Source of the DNA: Seminavis robusta
Taxonomy: Eukaryota; Bacillariophyta; Bacillariophyceae; Naviculales; Naviculaceae
Direction of reading: 5' to 3'
Length of the DNA stretch: 64,000 nt
Assembly: GCA_903772945.1 (NCBI GenBank)
Contig: CAICTM010000236.1
Span: 1 to 64,000 of the forward strand
Of this stretch, positions 56,301-64,000 are shown piece by piece; position 1 is the stretch's first letter, and each line of letters begins with the position of its first letter. Both the position numbers and the translations under genes were made by a program. The notes under the pieces were generated by a model. It was not told the origin of the DNA. It searched no databases and saw nothing but the letters and a program-made list of their open reading frames with translations.

Positions 56301-59300
56301 CTTTAAGGTCATCTTCACTGTGTCCAGAGCCTTGCTGACTCCAGTCAAATTGCGGCTGCTCTGCTTCTTTGCTGTTTCCCTCTTCCGCAGGGTTTGCCGG
56401 CGCCCCGGCGGAAGCAGCAGTCAGTAACGCTAACATCTCGTTCACTTTAAGGTCATCTTCACTGTGTCTAGAGCTTTGCTGACTCCAATCAAATGCAAAG
56501 CCTTCGCTGTTGTTGGCTTCTTGCTCCATCGAACGGACAGCATCCTTTCGAGTCCAGTCGAACCCAGGTTCCTCCTTTGTAACTGGCGGTGTGGATGATG
56601 CAACCTGCTGTGGCAACGCCGCATGCAAATCAGCCTGACCTGAACTCGCTTGTCCCCACATGATTGCTGACGACGTAGGCTCCAGTTGGGGTTCTTGAAC
56701 TACTTGCTGCAATGTTTTCGACAATGTATTTGGATCTGTCATGTTCGCAAACTCTGATTCCACTGGCAAAGACGACTTAGAGCCTTCGTCATTACCCAAA
56801 ACAGCCACAACAGCCTCTGACAATTTCTTCTCCTCCATGCCACCAACTGTCTGGTTTTTGTTTTCCACCTCAGCGGCGCTACCGATGGTGCCTTTGTCAT
56901 CCTTGGGCTCAAGGTCATCGCTCCTGCCCATTACGACGTCCTTGCTTGATACAGCGGATTCTGTTGTGTCTCTTGTCATTTGGCCAGCCGCGTCTTTCCC
57001 TGTACCATTGTCAAGCTCCATCGTGTGATCGGGAATTGCTTTCACTTCAGTCGAGTACGCGTTGCCAGAAGCGTCAATTGTTGGGTTTAGATCCACCATT
57101 GCTTCATCCAGTTCTGCCTCTGAAGACCCATGTGGTTCTGCAGTTGGATGCACGTCCACCATTGTCATATCCTGCTGTTCCCCTGAAGACACTTGAGTTT
57201 CGGCAGGGGTGCCAATTGCTGGATGCACGTCCACCGTTGTCCTATCCTGCTGTTCCCCTGAAGACGCTTGAGTTTCGGCAGCGGTGTCAATTGTTGAGTG
57301 AGCGACTTCCATTGCTTTGTCTCGCTGTTCCTCTGAAGACACTTGAAATTCGGCAGGGGTGTCAATGGTTGGATGCACGTCTACCATGGTCTTATCCAGC
57401 TGTGCCCCTGAAGATACTTGACTTTCGGCTGGGGTGTCAACTGTTAAATGAGCGCCTTCCATGGCTTCGTGTCGCTGTCCCTCTGAAGGCGCCTGAGTCT
57501 CCATTGCACCAGCCCTTTCATGTCGTTGAATCTTCTCTTCGACGACACCATCATCCACTGTTGGGAAACCCGGAATACTCAAATTGTGAGGGCGTTCCGC
57601 CGAATCTAAAAGCACCTTCATCAAATCCCATGATTTCTTTTTGGCGTGTGCGTCCATTGATTGGTGCAGAGAGTCCGACAAGTTCTGTGATGCGCCCCAT
57701 GCATCGGCCATGGATCCACCAGACGGTTTGGTACTTTTGCTTTTGCCCACTTGACTTGATTCTGGTGGTCTACTTGACGCAGCCCCTGAAAGCCTGTCCT
57801 TTGTGGCATCTGCTTTGGATTGAAAGGCCTCTGATGTCGATGATGGTATCTCTGCGACTGGCTGTTTTTGCAAGGTTGTCGATGCTGCTGCTGTTTGTTT
57901 CTCTGCCACTGGTTGCTTTACTACGGCTGTTCTCGCTGATGGTCGGGTTGTATCGCTGTTCTCGCTCTTCGACAGGTCCAAGTGAGTTTGGAGGCGTCTC
58001 TGAGACGACCCTTGCTTTTCTTTTCGTTCGTCCGATTTTCCCTTCGGAATATCCGTTTGAAGACGGGCCCCTGAAGACCCTCGCCTGTCCTTTGATGTCT
58101 CTGATTTTCTCTTCGTAGCAACCCCTGTCGACCCTCGCCTTTCCGTTTCGTCCGCTGACTTTCCCTTCGAAGCATCTGTACGAAGACGGGCCCCTGAAGA
58201 CCTCCGCCTTTCTGACTTTGCTCCTGCCTTAGATCTTTGCTTTTCTGCCGGTACAGTTGTTGTTGCTGTTGACGCTACAAAATCAGTTCCAAGGTTGTCC
58301 TCAGAGCACACCCGCATTTCTGCCTCAGCCTTTGCCGTTATCACCTTTGGAATATCAAGGAGGCCAGTAGACGACCTTGGTTTTTCTCCACGTGATGCTG
58401 ACTTTGCCTTTGGAACATCATCGGGAAGAAGACGTTTCGAATGGCTGGATGACCTAGTTCTCTTTTCTTGTGTGTGCTTTTCCTTCTTCTTGGTAGTTTT
58501 CTTTTTGCGAGGTTTCTCTGTCCCTTTACCGCCGAGGAAAGTGTTGGCCGAGTTGCGAAAGTATGTGGCCAAATCCGAGCTTGCTCGTCGCAGTTGTGGT
58601 GGGGAGTCAGGAGCATCTCCCTGTACTAGTAGTGCTCCAGCGCTGATTCGTTTCTTGACTGCTGGATCCTTGCTTACGTCAAATGTGGCCGATCTAGAGA
58701 CTTGTCTTCTCTTTTTCTTTTCGCCATCAGGTTTCTTGGCCTTTGCTGCTTTGTCACCGCGATGGGGACTCTTACTCCTCTTTTTCTTTGTCTTTTCTGT
58801 GGTTTTGTTGGTGGTTGTTGCGTCTTTTTCTTTCCTTGCCTTTTTCTTGGCGAGCTTTTTGGCTTTGATTTCCTTGAGTGCTTCCAGCTCCGACTTGGCG
58901 CTAGCTTCTTTGGCCGGCATTTGCCGCTTCACTTCCTCAAATTTTGAAAACGAGGCTGAGAGTCGCCGAATGGCACTCTTTTTGGCCTTTCGTGCTTCCC
59001 TGGTCGTTTTCTTTTTGTGTTTGGGTGACGGTACATCCATTTCCGAAAGCGATCCAACCGATGATCCCATGGAAGCCATGGAAGATCCGCTCTTTTTGGT
59101 AAACTCGTCGTCCAGTTGCAGATCGGAGTTGGATCCACCCAAGTCCAAAAAGAGACCGGATACACTGTTGGAGAACCCTGAAACGCTGTTGGAGAACTTT
59201 TCGGTCAGTTTGCTTCCCAGCTTTCGGTACGGCTTTTTGGATTTTTCCGATGGAGTAATGGGAGAGGATGTTCCACTGCTGCTGGCACTGAGGAACCCCT

Positions 59301-60432
59301 TGTTCTTTCTTTTTGGTGATACGGGTGGTGACGCTATCATCTTTCCTAATCTCTTGTACGCCGGCGTCTTTTTGGGTGCCAATATGCTGGAGGCTGTTTT
59401 CTTGGTGGTTGTTTTGGAAGAAGAAGAAGAAGTGAATGCATCCCCTGTAGAAGACGATCGCATGGCAGTGGACGGTTTTGCAATCGATCGCATGAAAATG
59501 CCGGTAGCCGATCGGTTTGCCTTTTCTTTGAACTTTTCGTCTGCTAGTATGAATTCACCACTCCCGTAGGAAGCCGATCGAGGGGGTGTCTTTTTCCGTT
59601 TGGTGGGAATGACAAAGTGATTTTTCATGGTTTTGGCTTTGGTATCTGCAGTTTCCACTTGTTGGGCACCCTCGGGCAAAGTTTTGTTGCGTTTTAATTG
59701 CTCGCTCCGCTTGGGTGATCGAATGGGTAGAACGGCGGGAGATTTGGATCTGCTGGTGCGAAGCTTGCTGGCACTCTTGCTAGTGTGGCTGCTACTGTTC
59801 ATGTCGAGATCAAAAGCAATTTGTAGTTTGGAAGAACTAATGGTACGTCTGAATTCCACCAATGAAGGACGTGGTCTGGATGGATGCGGTTGGGAAGGTG
59901 ATTTGGATGGGTGTGGCTGGGAAGGTGATTTCTTGTTTTTGACATTCTTATATCCCTTTTTGGTATCCTTCTCTTTTTCCTCCTCCTCATCATCAGAATC
60001 CGCTAGGAGATCCTTGAACTTTTCGGAAATTTCACCTTTGCCCAGGGATCTTTCCGATAGAAAACCTGCTGCTATTCTCATCTTTCCACGGCGATCTCCC
60101 TTGCTGGGAAGCCTGAGTACAGGCTTCTTAATACTCTGAGGAGTTCTATTGGAAGACAATACCCTCCTGGAAACGGGGGCAGGACTCATGGATCTGGATT
60201 GGTTGGAAGTGTCTTTCATCCTCTTGGTCCTTCGAGGGGTAGCATCCGAAGATTCTCCCTTATCCGAAAGATATTTGGGAGATTGCCTTCCCTTGATGCG
60301 TTTGGGGGAGACAGGAGGAGTCTTGGCAGGTTCCGGACTCTCCGGTTCCAGGAGATTGTCCATGGTGAGCGAATGCTCACTCGAGTCATCATCCTGATTG
60401 CCTTTTGGTTTATCGTCCAGGGTTGATGTCAT
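53370..60432 (-). CDS. Giant calcium-dependent protein kinase (CDPK) with 1.8-kb-residue N-terminal extension
   Basis: Four exons (60432-54881, 54781-54657, 54579-53956, 53854-53370) splice in frame to 2261 aa. ATG 60432 has good context (ACCATGA). Residues 1 to about 1760 are Ser/Lys/Glu-rich and disordered, with basic RRGSSGARLQTD-type repeats, six 25-residue repeats (SSGEQQD.TMVDVHPTIDTP) and five FDW(S/T) repeats, often paired with MSLI. The kinase follows: LGEGEFGEVFIGY, RAIKIID, HRDLNLENILL (across an intron), IDFGLATK, YVAPEVL. Four EF-hands complete the CDPK plan: DSDRDGKLSKED, NMNGDGYVDYTE (across an intron), DRGDKGYISAND, DVEGDGKISYQN. It should be a calcium-activated Ser/Thr kinase; the extension probably docks partners. 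Confidence 0.88.
56197..56488 (-). repeat. 144-bp tandem duplication coding FDW repeats
   Basis: Two nearly identical 144-bp units (TCAAATTGCG at 56201 and 56345) encode two 48-residue copies of FDWSQQ..SGHSEDDLKVNEML in the kinase extension. This is a recent in-frame duplication. Confidence 0.85.
57146..57520 (-). repeat. 75-bp tandem repeats in the kinase extension
   Basis: About five to six units of 75 bp (GGATGCACGTCCACC at 57146 and 57221) encode 25-residue copies of SSGEQQDxTMVDVHPTIDTPAETQV. The repeats also create long antisense frames that are not genes. Confidence 0.85.
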
Positions 60433-60442
60433 GGTCAAGCCT

Positions 60443-60469
60443 GATAGATAGATAGATAGATAGATAGAT
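60443..60469 (-). repeat. (GATA)n microsatellite in the kinase 5' UTR
   Basis: Nearly seven GATA units about 10 bp upstream of the kinase ATG. Length variation here could affect translation. Confidence 0.9.
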
Positions 60470-61800
60470 TTGATAATAAGGAAGCAAGTTGGAGACCTGG
60501 GTATTACTTGGGGGGATCGTGAACAGTTCAAACGAGGAGATACTGAATGCAGAAGAGAGCTGTCGTGCTGACCATGCCACACACAGAACACAGTCTATCA
60601 ACCAAGCAAGATCAGTTAGTTCAAGTACCCAACTTTAGCTCAGCAAGCCAAAGAGTTGAATGAATAAACCTGTCCTGGGTTTCAATGGAAGCATGCATCC
60701 ATCGAAGGAGAGGTTCACATACATCAAGAATGAATGAGACAGCTTGACACCTGTTTGTTTGTCTTGCAGCAACGCGACTCGACTGTGCCACATCAGCTGG
60801 CGTCTCACTGGCTTGACTGGTGGGGGTAACTCACAAGGAGTCACTCGTTCAAAAAAGCATTAGGGGTATCCTGTAGGTACAACAAAGAGACATCGTGCCA
60901 GCCGGAAATTTGCCAAAAATGACCCCATTTTTGTTAGTATTTGCGGATTTTGGCAAGATAGAATGTTCCCCATCTGAACAGGCAAAACGGGGACTGAAAT
61001 GCACGTTCCTCGCTCGATAAAGGAAGAGAGTAAAGGAAGCCATCTCGGACGATTGCCCGATGTTCCCAGGGCCGCCGCTGGATCTGGAGACGCTTTCTTT
61101 CACATCAACCCAAACTTCTAGCTAGCTAGACCTGTGATTGTATATGTATAGTTTTATTATGTTAATAGATATATTTTTGCAACCCAACCATGACCGCACC
61201 ATGCTGCCGTCCTCTGCTACGAGGCTCTGGTTCAATTCGGAACAACTTTCGGAGCTGTGCATGGGATAGGTTCACGAACAGCTAGCTAGTTGCTAGGAAG
61301 TGAACGAAGCGGCAATCTCGGTTCAAGGGTCGCAAATCCACGTGCTACATGTAGTTACGGTAGGCTAGCTATCACTGGATTGATTGATGGGTACTGTATC
61401 GTGCAGGAATGGTTGCGACCACAGAGAGCGTGGGGTGGTTGGTCGTTCCTTTATTGGCAAACTTGGGCAACCAGGCTTTGATTAAACGACCCTGCTAAAG
61501 CTAGAGTAAAACAAAAACGTGTTTGATTGGGACCTTCATCCTCGTCGACGGCGAAGCCCAGTCCAACGTTTCATCCGAGTAGTCGCTACCTTGTCGAACT
61601 AACTTATAAAATTGCCGAACTAAGGGGTTCTATGGTTGTGCTACAGAAACACCTGAGCCAACAGCGTATTCATGTAGTAATGTCGAAACAAGCAAGAGAT
61701 GTTGTCACCCCTCATGTTCGATCAACCGATGACGAACACCTTTCCTGAAGCAAATGGCGTGGGGGCGTCAAATCAATGGGTAGCCTGCACAATCCTTCGT
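60470..61800. other. 1.3-kb intergenic region, no gene seen
   Basis: Upstream DNA of the kinase gene and 3' flank of the MORN gene. Short frames lack protein character. CTAGCTAG blocks at 61118 and 61281. Confidence 0.5.
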
Positions 61801-63219
61801 TCATTCCCATTCTTCAATGATGTGATCTAGGAAAATTTCCTTGTGCAGAGCAGACATCCAACGATAGGACCTGACGTGCTTCTCTTTGAGATACGTCTTG
61901 ATCATCTCTATAGATTCAAAGCCTTCGCTGAATAGCATCCGAGCATAGCGATCAGCAGTAGCAAGACTGAGATTGTTGCCAATGACATTCTGTGCAATCC
62001 AGTCTCTCATTTGCCCGAGTCGATGGCTCCTGTCTGCATTGGCTTCCACGGGATCGATCGCTTCTTCCTCTCGCTTGATAGGCCTTACAGAAGGATCATC
62101 CTCCTCCTCTGACTCTGAATCAGAAGAAAGCACAATGGCACCTTCCTCATCGACTACTTCCTGCTTTACAACAGGCTGGCTTTGTCGCCTTGAAGGCTTT
62201 CTGACATTAGGAGCTCCTGCTGCGTGCACTGGGGGAGGACGGGCCCTGCGGGTACGGGATGCTGCTTGTCTGCTCTCCTCTTGCTTCTTCTTCTCTGATG
62301 GTGTTTTTGACTGCTTTCTTGGTGCTGTGCGATTGGTGGTTGCGGCTCGTTTCTTTGGAGGTGGCTTGCGTTTCTTTGTAGCCACGGGCTTACCAACTGC
62401 TTTCTTCGCCCGAAGTACCAGGACATCTTCTTCATCACTGTCTGGGTCTTCTTGCACAGATTTTTTCCCTTGCTTGTTTGCTGGAGAGGGTTTCGATGCA
62501 GCAGTCGATATTTCTTTGTTAATTTCATCGGAACAGGAATCACCCTCGTCGTCACCACCGCCTGTAGCACCATCCAAACAAGCACCTCCTCCAGCCGAAG
62601 CCACACCAGGATGGTCTTCATGCCAATCTCCTACCGGATTTCCATCTTCCCAAGGACCTCTCCGAGTGGTTCCATCCTTCAAACGTACTACAGCTTCTTT
62701 GTCACATCTCACATCCATCTCATACAACCCCCAATAGCAAAAGGGGATCCCAGTACCAATACCACCTTCCCGTTTAATCGGCGAATTCGGAAAGTGATTG
62801 GTTTTCCAAGTATAAGAAGATTTCAACCAGAAGGTTTCACCTCTTCCGTGGCAATGTCCCTCCTTCCATCCACCGATGTATATCAATCCTTTAAATTTTC
62901 TTGGCTGGGAATTGTAGTAAACTCCAAATCCATCTTCCAGGGGAAACTCAAAGGACTGTTCGTCCCACTCACCCAAATACATGTCACCATTATCATACAA
63001 CCATACAGGTTTTCCAGCAGGAGAATTCCTAGAAGTATGTTGTTTGGGTTCCACTCGGCGGCCTTCTTGGCTGGGACACGCCCACCATGGTTCCTTTCCC
63101 ACGCACCGTTCCTGGGCTTCTTTCAGACTGAGCCAATATCCTCCAAGCCCTTCTTCACCTCGTTGATCATGATATGGCTCCACATCATCTTCTTTGTTAT
63201 TCTTGCGTCGTCCGCACAT
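61801..63219 (-). CDS. MORN-repeat protein with basic linker and C-terminal helical domain
   Basis: One exon, 472 aa, from ATG 63219. Residues about 70-135 hold MORN-like repeats (YDNGDMYLGEWDE, GFGVYYNSQPRKFKGLIYIG, GWKEGHCHGRGETFW). A second section has RLKDGTTRRGPWEDGNPVGDWHE, the same theme. The middle (about 215-390) is disordered, with basic KKRKPPPKKRA-type clusters that look like nuclear signals and an acidic SSDSESEEEDD stretch. The end (about 400-472) is a compact helical domain, SAM-like: MRDWIAQNVIGNNLSLATAD, YARMLFSEGFESIEMIKTYL. MORN repeats bind lipids or proteins. The nuclear-type linker is unusual for a MORN protein. Role unknown. Confidence 0.7.
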   Translation of the reverse strand: MCGRRKNNKEDDVEPYHDQRGEEGLGGYWLSLKEAQERCVGKEPWWACPSQEGRRVEPKQHTSRNSPAGKPVWLYDNGDMYLGEWDEQSFEFPLEDGFGVYYNSQPRKFKGLIYIGGWKEGHCHGRGETFWLKSSYTWKTNHFPNSPIKREGGIGTGIPFCYWGLYEMDVRCDKEAVVRLKDGTTRRGPWEDGNPVGDWHEDHPGVASAGGGACLDGATGGGDDEGDSCSDEINKEISTAASKPSPANKQGKKSVQEDPDSDEEDVLVLRAKKAVGKPVATKKRKPPPKKRAATTNRTAPRKQSKTPSEKKKQEESRQAASRTRRARPPPVHAAGAPNVRKPSRRQSQPVVKQEVVDEEGAIVLSSDSESEEEDDPSVRPIKREEEAIDPVEANADRSHRLGQMRDWIAQNVIGNNLSLATADRYARMLFSEGFESIEMIKTYLKEKHVRSYRWMSALHKEIFLDHIIEEWE

Positions 63220-63930
63220 GCTGCAAGTCCACCTTCGTCATGCAGCGACGACTCTATTCTACATGTAGAAACCGTGCTGTTGCGAACATGTGCTACCAGC
63301 TACCATGTCACCATGTCAAAAGCGACACCAAAAGTCCAAAGAAGCAACCAAAGATCTTCCACGGTCCTCTTCAATGCGTACCGTAGCAAATATAACCCCT
63401 TCCCTAATCAGTGGTACTTTCTTCTAGTCACATGCCCTCTTCGTTAAATCCGTAAATGACCCAGCTGTTCCAACGTTCCAACTTCCAAAGACATTGTCGA
63501 AAAGAGCACTCCTTGCCCGTTTTTTGCTATTTTGCTGGATCGCCTTCACATCGATCCCTCTCCCATCATCATCAACAAACCAACACTGCATTTGCATGTT
63601 ATTATAACATAAGATATTCCGGACTGCGTCAAACGAGTCACTGCCAATTTTGACCTCAGGTCAAAATTGGACTCAGATATGACGTAATATTTCGCGGGTC
63701 CGCCTTGACTCAGCCATCGAAATATATTGTTATATCTTACTCTCGTAGACTTAGGGTACCTGGTAGAGATATAAGAGACATGCCATCACGCACCCCAAAA
63801 GTATCTTCCATCTCTCAGTCAGCGTGGCACCCTTGGCTTTGGGTGTGTTTTGGCTCACGAGTAGCGATTTCATTGGATTGCACCACAAACATAAAAGTCG
63901 CTCCACGCTACTAGTCTATTAAAGTCGACA
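63220..63930. other. Intergenic region at the window's right end
   Basis: Presumed promoter of the MORN gene. Besides the 27-bp palindrome listed separately it holds TCCACGCTACTAG (about 63902), shared with the LTR-like block near 5325, so part of an LTR may begin here. Confidence 0.35.
63644..63670. repeat. 27-bp near-perfect palindrome
   Basis: CCAATTTTGACCT, one base, AGGTCAAAATTGG: 13-bp perfect arms. Includes a TGACC/GGTCA pair, like a nuclear-factor or bZIP dyad site; it could also be the foldback end of a small element. Confidence 0.7.
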
Positions 63931-64000
63931 ATGGGCACCAGACTGTTTCAAACGCGGCAGCGGCAAGCCGCCGCAGGTCCCCAAAGGATCCGTGCCCCCT
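63931..64000 (+). CDS. Possible start of a gene cut by the window edge
   Basis: ATG 63931 (ACAATGG context) opens a frame MGTRLFQTRQRQAAAGPQ that stays open to the last base. Too short to identify; it may belong to a host gene or to an element beyond the window. Confidence 0.25.
   Translation, partial: MGTRLFQTRQRQAAAGPQRIRAP

Noticed and set aside
56946-58118. A 390-codon plus-strand open frame opposite the kinase extension
   Set aside because: It is an antisense by-product of the repeats in the kinase gene; composition is rich in Leu/Pro/Cys/Arg with no domain.
58295-59569. A 424-codon plus-strand open frame opposite the kinase extension
   Set aside because: Mirror of Lys/Ser-rich coding sequence giving Phe/Leu/Ser-rich text. 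No start context or domain supports it.
61973-63447. Long plus-strand frames opposite the MORN gene
   Set aside because: Antisense shadows of the MORN gene, which has recognisable repeats on the minus strand.
1-64000. tRNA, rRNA or CRISPR features
   Set aside because: No cloverleaf with A/B boxes, rRNA-like block or regularly spaced direct repeats was recognised by eye.

Overview
The window looks like nuclear DNA of a diatom, most likely a pennate diatom. Evidence: short GT-AG introns of about 77-265 bp in many genes, a heat-shock-factor gene, Copia-type and Gypsy-type LTR fossils of the kind common in diatoms, a Crypton-like tyrosine recombinase of the kind known from stramenopiles and fungi, and intergenic DNA rich in short palindromes (CTAGCTAG, GTACCGGTAC, GTACATGTAC). 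The organism is inferred from gene types and was not tested by any search.

Layout. 1-1414 (minus) is a decayed or frameshifted coiled-coil gene. 1700-8973 is a nest of LTR-element fossils: a Gypsy-like remnant, an LTR-like block and a long Copia pol frame, bracketed by two 140-bp direct repeats. 9-16.5 kb holds a PhoX/DUF839-like secreted protein, a STELLO-like (DUF288) Golgi glycosyltransferase and a Cys-rich surface protein. 17.4-19.8 kb holds an apparently intact Crypton-like recombinase gene. 20.3-22 kb holds an F-box-like pseudogene and a 427-bp Harbinger-type MITE with TTA target duplication. 22-33.5 kb carries two unknown proteins, a galactosyltransferase-sulfotransferase fusion, an HSF and a seven-helix receptor.

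33991-39775 appears to be a complete pogo-like DNA transposon. A 17-bp inverted repeat at each end encloses a 1189-aa DDD transposase and two further small genes with no recognised function. This is the best candidate for an undescribed system in the window.

40.3-63.2 kb is host gene space: APE2-like endonuclease, GET4, a double-headed GT54 (MGAT4-like) glycosyltransferase, a TVP18/Flower-like membrane protein, a dsRBD protein, a 2261-aa calcium-dependent kinase with an 1800-aa repeat-rich N-terminus, and a MORN protein. Three Golgi-type glycosyltransferase genes (STELLO-like, GT7-sulfotransferase, GT54), GET4 and a TVP18-like protein give the window a secretory-pathway flavour, but they are spread out and nothing shows co-regulation. 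Exon boundaries were worked out by reading frame and splice signals; each spliced gene given here keeps its frame exactly across its introns.
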